NCBI GenBank assembly: GCA_046294915.1
Contig: JBKBOE010000009.1
Location: 1-52,174, forward strand
Length of the DNA: 52,174 nucleotides
From: UBA2336 sp046294915
GTDB taxonomy: Bacteria; Bacteroidota; Bacteroidia; Cytophagales; Cyclobacteriaceae
Direction of reading: 5' to 3'
Position numbers and translations under genes: made by a program. The notes under the pieces are model-generated. The model saw only the letters and a program-made list of their open reading frames with translations. It ran no database searches and was not told where the DNA came from. Below are positions 34,508 through 44,215 of the stretch, piece by piece (the first letter of the stretch is position 1; each line of letters begins with the position of its first letter).

Positions 34508-35863
34508 ATGACAGATCAGCCAACACTACCCACCGATTTTGAAGCGCAGATGGCAGCCCTATTGGGGGAAACCTATGCCGGGTACAAGTACAGCCTGGCT
34601 CAACCTCCGCCCGTTAGCATAAGGCTTAATCCGCAAAAGCCAGCAGCCCTTTCAGGAGAACCCGTTGCCTGGTGTACTACCGGCATTTATCTGCCTGAAA
34701 GACCTGTATTTACACTTGACCCTCTGTTCCATGCAGGTGCCTATTATGTTCAGGAGGCAAGTTCCATGTTTCTTGAACAGGCCCTCAGACAAACCGGGCT
34801 TGCAGAAAAACCGTTGCGGATTCTCGACTTGTGTGCAGCACCCGGAGGAAAGTCGACCCATGTAGCAAGCCTGGTGCATCCGGAAAGCTTGCTGGTATCC
34901 AACGAAACCATACATGGGCGCACCGCTATGCTCGCTGAAAATATTGGCAAATGGGGTTATGATAATGCCCTGGTTACGTGTAACGACCCAAAAGATTTTG
35001 GCACCCTCGAAGGGTTCTTCGATGTGGTTATTGTAGATGCACCCTGTTCGGGCGAAGGGTTGTTCAGAAAAGACGAAGCTGCTTGTTCCAACTGGTCACT
35101 AAGCCATGTTCAGCTATGTTCACGCAGACAGCAACGAATTCTTAATGAGATTTGGCCTGCTTTGAAGCATGATGGGATACTGATTTACAGCACATGTACG
35201 CATAATCAACACGAAAATGAGGCAATACTCCACTACCTGATAAACCGCTACGAAGCAGAGCCACTCGCATTGAAAATTCAACCCTCCTGGAACATCGAGG
35301 TGATCAACGCTAAATTACCAGGCTACCGCTTTTACCCTCACCGGGTTAAAGGTGAAGGATTTTTCCTTGCTGTTCTCCAAAAAACCGCCCATCAAAAACA
35401 AATGCTTCTGAAAAGCAAGAACCAATATTCGTTACCTAAAATAGATCAGCGGTCTCATGTTGAAGAATGGTTGGTAGAGCCCGCAAAGCATGAATTCATT
35501 ATGCATACCCATACCATCCGCATCATTCCAAAAGCAAGATTGCCTGAGGTTCAATTTCTAACCCAGCACCTGAACGTGCTCGAAGCCGGAACAGCTCTGG
35601 CAACCGTAAAGCAAAACAAACTGGTACCGGAGCATACGGCTGCACTTTCGGTTAACCTGAATAAGCATGCTGTTCACACGGCTGAGCTTTCGCTGGCCCA
35701 GGCTTTGACTTACCTCCGTAAAGAGACCTTCGAACTACCCATCAGCAGGCCGGGCTTCACATTAGTTACCTACAAAAATGTTCCACTCGGGTGGGTCAAT
35801 ATTCTTGCCCACCGGATTAACAACCTGTACCCTTCGGCATGGAGAATTCGCATGCAGTACTAA
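34508..35863 (+). CDS. RNA cytosine-C5 methyltransferase, NOL1/NOP2/Sun (RsmF-like)
   Basis: Methylates a cytosine in rRNA or tRNA. 451 residues, about the size of RsmF. SAM-binding motif I is LDLCAAPGGKSTHVASL; catalytic motif IV is VDAPCSGEGLFRK and motif VI is YSTCTHNQHENE, giving the two active-site cysteines. The N-terminal SIRLNPQKP and GIYLPERPVFTLDP match RsmF-like proteins, and the C-terminal ~120 residues fit the RsmF accessory domain. The substrate position is not determined by sequence. A near -7 box TAATTTTA lies at 34495-34502, very close to ATG 34508. Confidence 0.92.
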   Translation: MTDQPTLPTDFEAQMAALLGETYAGYKYSLAQPPPVSIRLNPQKPAALSGEPVAWCTTGIYLPERPVFTLDPLFHAGAYYVQEASSMFLEQALRQTGLAEKPLRILDLCAAPGGKSTHVASLVHPESLLVSNETIHGRTAMLAENIGKWGYDNALVTCNDPKDFGTLEGFFDVVIVDAPCSGEGLFRKDEAACSNWSLSHVQLCSRRQQRILNEIWPALKHDGILIYSTCTHNQHENEAILHYLINRYEAEPLALKIQPSWNIEVINAKLPGYRFYPHRVKGEGFFLAVLQKTAHQKQMLLKSKNQYSLPKIDQRSHVEEWLVEPAKHEFIMHTHTIRIIPKARLPEVQFLTQHLNVLEAGTALATVKQNKLVPEHTAALSVNLNKHAVHTAELSLAQALTYLRKETFELPISRPGFTLVTYKNVPLGWVNILAHRINNLYPSAWRIRMQY

Positions 35864-35884
35864 CGGGCAGTACCTGCTTTTCAT

Positions 35885-35892
35885 TAATTTTG
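35885..35892 (+). promoter_or_regulatory. Bacteroidota -7 promoter box for valS
   Basis: TAATTTTG, an exact TAnnTTTG match, 21 bases before ATG 35914. Confidence 0.55.
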
Positions 35893-35913
35893 CCGCTCAT
35901 TACGGATTGATCT

Positions 35914-38544
35914 ATGTCATTATCAACTAAATACAACCCTGCCGATGTTGAGGGCAAGTGGTACCAGAAGTGGGTGGAGAAGGGTTTTTTTAGTGCTTCA
36001 GCCAATCCGCAAAAGGAGCCATATTGCATTGTAATACCCCCGCCCAATGTTACCGGTGTGCTGCATATGGGGCATATGCTTAACAACACCATTCAGGATG
36101 TGCTCATCCGCAGAGCCCGCATGCAGGGAAAAGAAGCCTGCTGGGTACCCGGCACCGATCATGCTTCCATTGCCACCGAAGCACGGGTGGTAGCCATGCT
36201 TCGGGAAAAGGGAATTAAAAAATCAGACCTGACCCGTGAGCAATTTCTGCATTACGCCTGGGAATGGAAAGAAAAATACGGGGGTATCATCCTGGAGCAA
36301 CTTAAAAAACTGGGCGCTTCCTGCGACTGGGGCCGTACGAAGTTTACCATGGATGCCGATTATTACGAGGCGGTGATTGATGTGTTTATTGATCTCTACC
36401 GGAAAGGCTACATCTACCGCGGCCTGCGCATGATCAACTGGGACCCGGCCGGTAAAACCGCACTATCGGATGACGAAGTAAACTATAAAGATGTTCAGTC
36501 AAAACTGTATTACATCAACTACCCCATCGAAGGAAGCTCAGACGTTGTTACCATCGCTACGGTGCGGCCCGAAACCATTATGGCCGATACAGCCATCTGT
36601 ATTAACCCGAATGATAAACGGTACAAACACTTAAAAGGAAAACGTGCCCTCATTCCATTAATCAACCGGCCTATCCCTATTATTGAAGATGAGTACGTAA
36701 CCATGGACTTTGGCACCGGCTGCCTGAAAGTTACACCTGCTCATGATGTAAACGACTACGAACTTGGCAAAAAACACAGCCTCGAACTCATCGACATTCT
36801 GAACGAAGACGGAACCCTGAACGAAAAAGCGCAGATTCTGATAGGTGAAGATCGCTTCATCGCCCGAAAGAAAATCGCCAAACTGCTCGAAGAGGGCAAC
36901 TACCTGAGCAAGGTAGAAGATTATAAAAGCAACGTGGGCTTTTCGGAACGAACCGATGCGGTAATTGAGCCACGCCTCTCACTGCAGTGGTTCGTTAAGA
37001 TGAAAGCCTTAACCAGGCCTGCGCTTGAAAACGTACTGAACGATACCATCCGGCTGATACCACCCAAGTTTAAAAACACCTACAGCCACTGGATGGAAAA
37101 TGTGCGCGACTGGTGCATTTCGCGCCAGCTCTGGTGGGGGCACCGCATTCCGGCATGGTATGCACCCGATGGCACCTTTGCCGTTGCAAAAACACGCAGT
37201 GAAGCATACGAACAGCTTAGCACCAAAAATCCCACCCTGCATGAGGAGGACCTGAAACAGGATGAAGATGTACTTGACACCTGGTTTTCAAGTTGGCTCT
37301 GGCCGATTGCTGTATTCGATTGTTCTGTTTTCAAGGATGGTAACCAAGGCAATAAAGACCTGAACTACTTTTACCCAACCAATGATTTAGTTACCGCTCC
37401 GGAGATTTTGTTCTTCTGGGTAGCCCGTATGATCATTGCCGGCTATGAATACCGAGGCACTATGCCCTTTAAAAATGTGTACCTCACCGGCATTGTGCGC
37501 GACAAACAAGGCCGCAAAATGTCGAAGTCGCTGGGCAATTCGCCCGACCCGCTTGAACTGATAGCTAAGTATGGTGCCGATGGCGTGCGTACCGGTATGC
37601 TGTTTAGCTCTCCGGCCGGTAATGATCTGTTGTTTGATGAGAAACTCTGCGAACAAGGTAGAAATTTTGCCAACAAAATCTGGAACGCATTCCGGCTTGT
37701 GAAAGGCTGGACTACTGAAAAAATAAACCAACCTGCAGAAAATAGTGTTGCTTGTTTATGGTTCGAGAACAGGTTCAATCAGGCCCTGGCCGAGTTAGAC
37801 GATCACTTCGAAAAATTCCGGATTTCAGATGCCTTAATGACTGTCTACAAGCTGATCTGGGAAGACTTCTGCTCCTGGTACCTCGAAATGATAAAGCCGG
37901 AGTATGGCCAGCCTATGGATCAAACGACTTACGATAAAACGATTTCGTTTTTTGAAAGCCTGCTGAAAATACTGCATCCGTTTATGCCCTTCATTACTGA
38001 AGAGCTGTGGCATGAACTGCGAACCCGGGCAGAACGGGATTACCTCCTTGTTGCTGAATGGCCACAGGCCCGGTCGTTCGATAAAACGATTTTAAGCGAA
38101 GCCGCATTTGCATTCGAAACGATCAGTGAGATACGAAACACCCGCAACGCAAAAAAAATATCACCCAAGGAGCCATTAAAGGTTTTTGTACAAAACAATA
38201 CATCGCTTAAAAGCGGATTGTTTCTGCCTATCATTAAAAAGCTAGGCAATCTCAGTGAAGTAACCTTTGATCAACCCGTTACATCAAACAGTATTAATTT
38301 TATTATACAGTCCACTGAATTTTCTATTCCGCTTAATGGCACGGGAGATACCACCGCCCAGCGCCAGGCATTGGAAAAAGAAATTGAATACCAACGCGGG
38401 TTCCTGAATTCGGTGAACAACAAATTGAATAATGAACGCTTTTTAAAAAGTGCTCCAAAGCAGGTTATTGACATCGAGCAGAAGAAAAGAGCCGATGCCG
38501 AGGCAAAGATCAAGGCACTGGAAAAGAGTTTACGCGAATTGTAA
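35914..38544 (+). CDS. valS: Valyl-tRNA synthetase
   Basis: Class I synthetase for valine, with editing domain. 876 residues. The HIGH motif is HMGH at 51-54 in PPPNVTGVLHMGHML, and KMSKS is at 535-539. The CP1 editing region lies about 190-340 and a C-terminal coiled coil at about 810-876 (EKEIEYQRGFLNSVNNKL, and beyond). PPPNVTG at 42-48 is the conserved triple-proline motif known to require EF-P. It is convergent with the alanine dehydrogenase gene; their stops are 4 bases apart. Confidence 0.97.
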   Translation: MSLSTKYNPADVEGKWYQKWVEKGFFSASANPQKEPYCIVIPPPNVTGVLHMGHMLNNTIQDVLIRRARMQGKEACWVPGTDHASIATEARVVAMLREKGIKKSDLTREQFLHYAWEWKEKYGGIILEQLKKLGASCDWGRTKFTMDADYYEAVIDVFIDLYRKGYIYRGLRMINWDPAGKTALSDDEVNYKDVQSKLYYINYPIEGSSDVVTIATVRPETIMADTAICINPNDKRYKHLKGKRALIPLINRPIPIIEDEYVTMDFGTGCLKVTPAHDVNDYELGKKHSLELIDILNEDGTLNEKAQILIGEDRFIARKKIAKLLEEGNYLSKVEDYKSNVGFSERTDAVIEPRLSLQWFVKMKALTRPALENVLNDTIRLIPPKFKNTYSHWMENVRDWCISRQLWWGHRIPAWYAPDGTFAVAKTRSEAYEQLSTKNPTLHEEDLKQDEDVLDTWFSSWLWPIAVFDCSVFKDGNQGNKDLNYFYPTNDLVTAPEILFFWVARMIIAGYEYRGTMPFKNVYLTGIVRDKQGRKMSKSLGNSPDPLELIAKYGADGVRTGMLFSSPAGNDLLFDEKLCEQGRNFANKIWNAFRLVKGWTTEKINQPAENSVACLWFENRFNQALAELDDHFEKFRISDALMTVYKLIWEDFCSWYLEMIKPEYGQPMDQTTYDKTISFFESLLKILHPFMPFITEELWHELRTRAERDYLLVAEWPQARSFDKTILSEAAFAFETISEIRNTRNAKKISPKEPLKVFVQNNTSLKSGLFLPIIKKLGNLSEVTFDQPVTSNSINFIIQSTEFSIPLNGTGDTTAQRQALEKEIEYQRGFLNSVNNKLNNERFLKSAPKQVIDIEQKKRADAEAKIKALEKSLREL

Positions 38545-38548
38545 TCGG

Positions 38549-39772
38549 TTAAAAACGGGCAGCAAGTAACAGTTCGATATTCTTGTACTTCATTTTAAAC
38601 TTACGGCCAACGGCCTCATTGGTTAAACTGCCTTTGTAGGTATAAACGCCCTTCATAAACCATTTGCTTGAAAATATCATTTGCTCTACACCTCCTTCTT
38701 CAGCGGCCCGCAGAATGGTCGGGGTAAAAATATTACTGAGCGCGGTTGCCGCAGTATGGGCTACCCGGGATGCTACGTTGGGTACGCAATAATGAATCAC
38801 ATCAAATTTTCTGAAGGTCGGCTTTTTAAGTGTTGTGATTTCAGAAGTTTCCACACACCCCCCCTGATCAATACTTAAATCAATAATTAACGAATCGGAT
38901 TTCATTTTACTCACCATCTCCTCCGACACAACGATTCTTGCCCGGCCTTTTTCGGCACGTAAGGCGCCAATAACAACATCTGCGGTTTTCAGCGACTCAC
39001 TTAAGGTTAGCGTGTCGATGGTTGAGGTGTAAACCTGCTGTCCGAGTAAATGCTTAATCCGTCTCAGTTTGTACAGGTGGTTATCAAAAATCTGAACATC
39101 AGCGCCCATACCCAACGCAGCCCGCGCTGAATATTCCGCTACAGTACCCGCCCCGATTATAACCACTTTGGTTGGAGGCACACCTGTAATACCGCCCAAT
39201 ATCACGCCCCGGCCATTATTAGCGGTGCTCAGGTATTCAGCAGCAATAAGCATTACTGAACTGCCGGCAATTTCACTCATCGCCCGAATTATGGGCATTC
39301 CGCCAACCTTATCTTCAATAAACTCAAAGGCCAGTGCTGTAACTTTTTTCTTTAAAAGCGCATGTATGTATTCCGGTTGAAGGTGCCCTAACTGGAGAGC
39401 CGATATAAGGGTTTGCCCGGGTCGGAGATATTCTGTTTCTTCTACGGTTGGCGGTTCAATTTTCAGAATAACATCCGCTTTGTAAACCTCCTGAGGTGAG
39501 TACACAATAGTGGCTCCTGCCTCGCTGTATTGTTGATCAGAAAACTTCGATCCTGCGCCAGCCTTTGTCTCAACCCAAACCTGGTGGCCGTTATTCACCA
39601 ACAGGGCCACGGCATCCGGAGTAAGCGTTATCCGGTTCTCCTGGAGCGAAATCTCACGCGGGAGACCCAGAAAAAAAGCACCCTTCTTCTTCTTTACCTG
39701 CAGCATTTGTTCCTGCGTAGCAAGACCTGCCCTGGCAAGGGTTTCAAAGCCGCTCTTTTTTTTATCAGCCAT
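38549..39772 (-). CDS. ald: Alanine dehydrogenase
   Basis: NAD-dependent oxidative deamination of alanine to pyruvate and ammonia. 407 residues, about 35 longer than typical because of an N-terminal extension (MADKKKSGFETLARAGLATQ). Family signatures: GLPREISLQENRITLTP (substrate Arg), KIEPPTVEETEYLRPGQ, and the Rossmann motif VVIIGAGTVAEYSARAALGMGADV; then IDLSIDQGGCVETS. The family is shared with transhydrogenase alpha, but the length and lack of membrane parts fit alanine dehydrogenase. Its start overlaps the tsaE stop by 8 bases. Confidence 0.9.
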   Translation of the reverse strand: MADKKKSGFETLARAGLATQEQMLQVKKKKGAFFLGLPREISLQENRITLTPDAVALLVNNGHQVWVETKAGAGSKFSDQQYSEAGATIVYSPQEVYKADVILKIEPPTVEETEYLRPGQTLISALQLGHLQPEYIHALLKKKVTALAFEFIEDKVGGMPIIRAMSEIAGSSVMLIAAEYLSTANNGRGVILGGITGVPPTKVVIIGAGTVAEYSARAALGMGADVQIFDNHLYKLRRIKHLLGQQVYTSTIDTLTLSESLKTADVVIGALRAEKGRARIVVSEEMVSKMKSDSLIIDLSIDQGGCVETSEITTLKKPTFRKFDVIHYCVPNVASRVAHTAATALSNIFTPTILRAAEEGGVEQMIFSSKWFMKGVYTYKGSLTNEAVGRKFKMKYKNIELLLAARF

Positions 39773-40208
39773 GAGTAGAAATATCTAGTTGTCTGTGATT
39801 ATCGGGCTTCACGGTTATGGTTACTTTAATATACTTTTCCGGCAGCAAATTCGGGATGCGCTCAGGCCACTCCACGAAACAATAGTCGCCTGAATAAAAG
39901 TACTCCTCAACACCAATCGCTGCCGCTTCCACCTCCGCTGTTATCCGGTAAAAATCGAAATGCAGAAACCTACCCCCACTGCCCAGCTTATATTCATTAA
40001 CAATAGAAAATGTAGGGCTGCTCATTGTGTCATGCACGCCAAGAACCTTTCCCACTGCTTTAATAAAGGATGTTTTGCCCGCTCCCAACTCACCGCAAAT
40101 GGCATATACCCTATGCTGTGGCAAAAAGTTAATCATCTTCCCGGCCACCATTTCCAAATCCTGTAATTCCACGTTTCTGAAAACCAGCAGTTCCTCACTC
40201 GCCTGCAT
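39765..40208 (-). CDS. tsaE: tRNA t6A37 biosynthesis ATPase TsaE
   Basis: Partner of TsaB-TsaD in making N6-threonylcarbamoyl-adenosine at tRNA position 37. 147 residues, usual length. The Walker A motif is GELGAGKTSFIK near 39-50; DTMSSPTFSIVNEY and FLHFDFYRI are family signatures, and YCFVEWPERIPNLLP is the typical end. It overlaps the porX stop by 14 bases and ald by 8, giving a tight porX-tsaE-ald unit. Confidence 0.95.
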   Translation of the reverse strand: MQASEELLVFRNVELQDLEMVAGKMINFLPQHRVYAICGELGAGKTSFIKAVGKVLGVHDTMSSPTFSIVNEYKLGSGGRFLHFDFYRITAEVEAAAIGVEEYFYSGDYCFVEWPERIPNLLPEKYIKVTITVKPDNHRQLDISTHG

Positions 40209-41760
40209 TCTTCGAATTTAAGAAAATTATAGGGATTATCATCTCTTCCATGCTCAACCCGCCATGTTGAAAAGTGTCTTTGTAGAAATTAACATAATAG
40301 TTGTAGTTATTGGGATATGCAAAAAACTGATCTTCGATAGCAAAAACATATGAGGTAGAAACATTCATTTTCGGCAAAAAGAGCCGCTCAGGCTTTGTTG
40401 CATGCATAATTTTATCGCCTTCAAACCCCAGGTTCTTACCCTGTTTATATCTCAGGTTTGAGTTGACACTTCGATCGCCCACAATCCGGAACGGGCGTTT
40501 TACCCGTATGGTGCCATGGTCGGTAGTAATGATGATACGTGCCGGTTTTTCGGCAATCTTTTTCAGAATGTCCAGCAGAGGTGAATGAAGAAACCATGAT
40601 CGGGTAATGGAACGGTAAGCGGATTCATCGGGGGCCAGTTCGCGGATCATCGCCATATCGGTACGGGCATGCGAAAGCATGTCCACAAAATTGTAAACAA
40701 TTATGTTCAGGTCGTTTTGGAAGAGGTTACTCACCGAATCGGCCAGGTCTTTACCTTCACCCAGGTTTTTAATTTTATGGTAAGAATAGCGCACATTGAG
40801 ATTATTCTTTCGAAGTTGTTTTTCCAAAAACTCATCTTCAAAATTATTTTTCCCTTCTTCTTCATCCTCACCTACCCAAATTTCAGGATGACTCTTTGCC
40901 ATCTCGGATGGAAGCATTCCTGAAAATATGGCGTTGCGGGCATATGCCGTAGTGGTTGGCAGAATAGAATAATACGTGCTTTCTGCAGTTACTGTAAAAT
41001 ATTCCGCAACAATAGGCTCAATTACTTTCCACTGGTCAAATCGCAGATTATCTATAAGGATCACAAAAACCGGCTTGCCTTTGCCCACCTCAGGAAATAC
41101 TTTCCGCTTCATAAGCTGATGTGATAACAGCGGTTTATCCACATTTGGATCATTTAGCCAGCGCTCATAATTCCTGATAACAAATTTTGAAAAGCCGGAA
41201 TTCGCTTCGGTCTTTTGCGATTCCAACACTTCAGCCATATCGCGGTTATCGTCCTGGTCGAGCTGAAGTTCCCAATGTACCAGCTTTTTATAAATGTCGG
41301 CCCAGGCTTCATGGTTCATATCGTCCATAAAGGCCATGCTGATTTTTCTAAACTCCTGCTGATAGTTCAGGTTGGTTTTTTCAATTACCAGACGTTTGTT
41401 ATCCAGTATCTTCTTTACCGACAACAGTATCTGACTGGGGTTAAGCGGTTTAATGAGGTAATCGGCAATTTTAGACCCAATGGCTTCTTCCATAATCTGC
41501 TCTTCCTCATTTTTGGTAATCATGACCACCGGCAGGTTGGGTTTGTTGTTCTTAATCTGACTCAGCGCCTCAAGACCAGACAAACCGGGCATGTGCTCAT
41601 CCAGAAAAACCACATCAAAATGCTTTTCACTGCACAACTCCACCGCATCCGAGCCATTGTTAACCGGAGTAATGTCATATCCGCGCTGTTCCAGAAACAG
41701 GATGTGCGGTTTAAGCAAATCAATCTCATCGTCAGCCCACAAAATGCTATATCTTTGCAT
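40195..41760 (-). CDS. porX: T9SS response regulator PorX (receiver + PglZ domain)
   Basis: Response regulator that with PorY controls expression of type IX secretion genes in Porphyromonas; its PglZ part is an alkaline-phosphatase-fold phosphodiesterase. 521 residues. Receiver domain about 1-125: ILWADDEIDLLKP, phosphoacceptor D54 in VVFLDEHMPGLSGLE, switch residues in VVMITKNEEE and ADYLIKPLNPSQ. A linker helical region follows, then PglZ from about 215: FVILIDNLRFDQW, STYYSILPTTTAYARNAIFSG, and IIITTDHGTIRVKRP. Domain order and length fit PorX. Its ATG (41760-41758) overlaps the divergent ATG of the HD gene. Confidence 0.95.
   Translation of the reverse strand: MQRYSILWADDEIDLLKPHILFLEQRGYDITPVNNGSDAVELCSEKHFDVVFLDEHMPGLSGLEALSQIKNNKPNLPVVMITKNEEEQIMEEAIGSKIADYLIKPLNPSQILLSVKKILDNKRLVIEKTNLNYQQEFRKISMAFMDDMNHEAWADIYKKLVHWELQLDQDDNRDMAEVLESQKTEANSGFSKFVIRNYERWLNDPNVDKPLLSHQLMKRKVFPEVGKGKPVFVILIDNLRFDQWKVIEPIVAEYFTVTAESTYYSILPTTTAYARNAIFSGMLPSEMAKSHPEIWVGEDEEEGKNNFEDEFLEKQLRKNNLNVRYSYHKIKNLGEGKDLADSVSNLFQNDLNIIVYNFVDMLSHARTDMAMIRELAPDESAYRSITRSWFLHSPLLDILKKIAEKPARIIITTDHGTIRVKRPFRIVGDRSVNSNLRYKQGKNLGFEGDKIMHATKPERLFLPKMNVSTSYVFAIEDQFFAYPNNYNYYVNFYKDTFQHGGLSMEEMIIPIIFLNSKNAGE
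41750..41757 (+). promoter_or_regulatory. Bacteroidota -7 box upstream of HD gene, inside porX start region
   Basis: TATCTTTG, an exact TAnnTTTG match. It lies within the first codons of the divergent porX gene and ends one base before the CATG that carries both start codons. If used, transcription would start at or after the HD-gene ATG. Confidence 0.45.
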
Positions 41761-43036
41761 GGTTAAATATTTCCACGAAGTTAATTATCCCTACCTTGAA
41801 TCGAAATTGTTAAACAAGAAGAAAATCATCAACGATCCGGTTTATGGATTCATACGAATCAGAAGCGAGCTGGTTTTCGATATTATTGAGCACGCCTGGT
41901 TTCAGCGGTTGCGCCACATTAAACAATTAGGCCTTACCGACCTGGTATACCCCGGGGCACAGCACACACGGTTTCAGCATGCCCTGGGTGCTATGCACTT
42001 AATGGGCAGGTTGCTTGACACCCTGCGTCTGAAAGGCGTTTCCATTAGCGATGAGGAATTTGAAGCCGCCTCCATTGCTGTATTGCTTCACGATATCGGA
42101 CATGGTCCCCTCTCGCATGCACTGGAAGAAACGCTGCTGCCCGGAATAAAGCACGAGAGCATCTCCTACGTGTTTATGAATGAGTTAAACCGGCAGTTCA
42201 ATGGCGGACTTGAGCTTAGCCTCAGGATTTTTAGAAACAGCTATAAGCGAAAATTCTTTAATCAGTTGGTTTCAAGTCAACTGGATATTGACCGGCTGGA
42301 CTACCTGAACCGCGACTGTTTTTTTACCGGTGTGCCGGAGGGAACTATTGGGGTAGAACGCATTTTGGAGGTGTTGAACGTATATAAAGATCAGCTTGTA
42401 GTTGAGGAAAAGGGAATTTACAGCATTGAAAATTTACTGAATGCCCGCAGGCTGATGTACTGGCAGGTGTATCTGCATAAAACAACGCTTAGTGCTGAGC
42501 GCATGGTAGTGAACCTTATAAATCGTGCCCGCAGTTTGGTTCAGGCCGGTGAAAAGCTGGTGTGTAGTGAGGCGCTGATGTATTTCCTGAAAAACACCAT
42601 TACGGTTGATTCCTTTAAAGAGAACAAATCAACCCTTGAGTTTTACGGACAACTTGATGACCTGGATATCTGGACCGCCATCAAATTATGGCAGCATCAC
42701 AACGATGTCATACTAAAAACGCTTTCGCAGATGTTGCTGCAACGGAAATTGTTTCAGATTGTGCTCAGCAATGAACCGATCCGTAAATCTTTACTGATGG
42801 GTGTTCGCGAGGGGGTGATCAGCCGGTACAAAACGTTCCGATCGGATGCGCCCTACCTGTTTTCAACTGGGCTGGTTAGCAATGAGGCCTACACCGAAGG
42901 ACAGAAAATTAATGTACTGATGCGATCCGGAGAACTGGTTGACATAGCTCAGGCTTCGGATTTACCCAGCATCAAGGCTATAAGTAAAATCGTTAAAAAA
43001 AACTACCTCTGCTGGCCTAAAAATGTATCTTTGTAA
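41759..43036 (+). CDS. HD domain phosphohydrolase
   Basis: 425 residues from ATG 41759. Domain about 45-200 with RLRHIKQLGLTDLVYPGAQH, HTRFQHALGAMHL and VLLHDIGHGPLSHALE, which give the HD-family His and Asp metal ligands (HTRFQHxLG as in dGTPase/SAMHD1-like proteins). It probably hydrolyses nucleotide phosphates (dNTPase-like) or related substrates; specificity is unknown. A TTG at 41807 gives LLNKKKIINDPVYGF and resembles the N-terminus of homologues, so translation may start there, after the box at 41750. Its stop lies at 43034-43036, directly after the lpxD -7 box. Confidence 0.85.
   Translation: MVKYFHEVNYPYLESKLLNKKKIINDPVYGFIRIRSELVFDIIEHAWFQRLRHIKQLGLTDLVYPGAQHTRFQHALGAMHLMGRLLDTLRLKGVSISDEEFEAASIAVLLHDIGHGPLSHALEETLLPGIKHESISYVFMNELNRQFNGGLELSLRIFRNSYKRKFFNQLVSSQLDIDRLDYLNRDCFFTGVPEGTIGVERILEVLNVYKDQLVVEEKGIYSIENLLNARRLMYWQVYLHKTTLSAERMVVNLINRARSLVQAGEKLVCSEALMYFLKNTITVDSFKENKSTLEFYGQLDDLDIWTAIKLWQHHNDVILKTLSQMLLQRKLFQIVLSNEPIRKSLLMGVREGVISRYKTFRSDAPYLFSTGLVSNEAYTEGQKINVLMRSGELVDIAQASDLPSIKAISKIVKKNYLCWPKNVSL
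43026..43033 (+). promoter_or_regulatory. Bacteroidota -7 promoter box for lpxD
   Basis: TATCTTTG, an exact TAnnTTTG match, overlapping the last codons of the HD gene and 79 bases before ATG 43112. Confidence 0.45.
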
Positions 43037-43111
43037 GATGTGCTGCGCGGTGCGTTTCCAGGGGTTGCACCGGGTAGTTTATGAACGGGTAATACCCCCG
43101 GCTTACTCCAT

Positions 43112-44191
43112 ATGGAATTCACCGTAGAACAGATTGCCGCCATGCTTGGGGGCACCATTCAGGGCAATGGTAAAGGCAAGATTAACATGCTTGCTAAAAT
43201 CCAGGATGCCAAAGCCGGGCAAATTGCTTTTCTGTCCAACCCCAAGTACGAAAACTTTATCTACTCAACCGGAGCAACCGCGGTAATTGTAAGCAACCAG
43301 TTTACTCCACGTAAACCCATTACAACCACACTCATCCTGGTGGATGACCCGTATTTGAGCTTTACAGTTTTACTTGAGGAGTATCATAAACTTATCAGTT
43401 TCCAGAAATCAGGTATTGAAGAGCCCAGCTTTATCGGTTCCGGGTGCACAACCGGAAAAAGCATTTACCGTGGAGCATTCTCTTACATTGGCAACAGGGT
43501 TACAATTGGCGATAATGTTAAGATCTACCCGCATGTGTTTATCGGTGATGATGTGGAGATTGGCAATAACGTAATTTTACACCCTAACGTAAAACTCTAT
43601 GCCGGTACGCGCATCGGCAACAATTGTGTTATCCATTCGGGCACCGTTATCGGAAGCGATGGATTCGGCTTTGCACCGCAGGCCGATGGTTCCTACAAAA
43701 CCATTCCCCAACTGGGCAACGTGATCATTGAAGACGATGTGGTAATCGGTGCGAATACCGTTATTGACTGTGCTACCCTGTTTGGCGACTCTACCGTTAT
43801 CCGCAAAGGGGTTAAGCTTGATAACCTGATTCAGATTGCACATAATGTTGAAATTGGAAAGAACACCGTAATCGCAGCGCAGGCAGGAATTTCAGGTTCA
43901 ACCAAAGTAGGTGAAAACAACATGATTGCAGGCCAAGTTGGCATTGCAGGCCATTTGGTCATCGCTAACAATACACAGATAGGTGCACAATCAGGAATAT
44001 CCAAATCCATAAAGGATGAAGGGCAACGCATTTTGGGTTACCCTGCATTCGATATCAAAGAATACTTCAGGGCCTACACGGTATTTAAAAGGCTTCCGGA
44101 CATCAGCCAACGCCTTAAGCAACTGGAAGACCGGGTGTATGGCAGCGAGTCAAAACAGGAAGCCCGAACCGTTTCTGAATCAGCGGAGTAG
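43112..44191 (+). CDS. lpxD: UDP-3-O-(R-3-hydroxyacyl)-glucosamine N-acyltransferase
   Basis: Third lipid A acylation step: N-acylates UDP-3-O-acyl-glucosamine. 359 residues. The N-terminal uridine-binding domain (about 1-100: FTVEQIAAMLGGTIQGNGKG, KIQDAKAGQIAFLSNPKY) is followed by a left-handed beta-helix of hexapeptide repeats (about 105-300, for example IGDNVKIYPHVFIGDDVEIGNN) with catalytic His in DNLIQIAHNVEIG, and a C-terminal helical extension. It is the first of the lpx genes here. Confidence 0.96.
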   Translation: MEFTVEQIAAMLGGTIQGNGKGKINMLAKIQDAKAGQIAFLSNPKYENFIYSTGATAVIVSNQFTPRKPITTTLILVDDPYLSFTVLLEEYHKLISFQKSGIEEPSFIGSGCTTGKSIYRGAFSYIGNRVTIGDNVKIYPHVFIGDDVEIGNNVILHPNVKLYAGTRIGNNCVIHSGTVIGSDGFGFAPQADGSYKTIPQLGNVIIEDDVVIGANTVIDCATLFGDSTVIRKGVKLDNLIQIAHNVEIGKNTVIAAQAGISGSTKVGENNMIAGQVGIAGHLVIANNTQIGAQSGISKSIKDEGQRILGYPAFDIKEYFRAYTVFKRLPDISQRLKQLEDRVYGSESKQEARTVSESAE

Positions 44192-44215
44192 CTGGTGGGT
44201 GCCAAAAATAATTCG

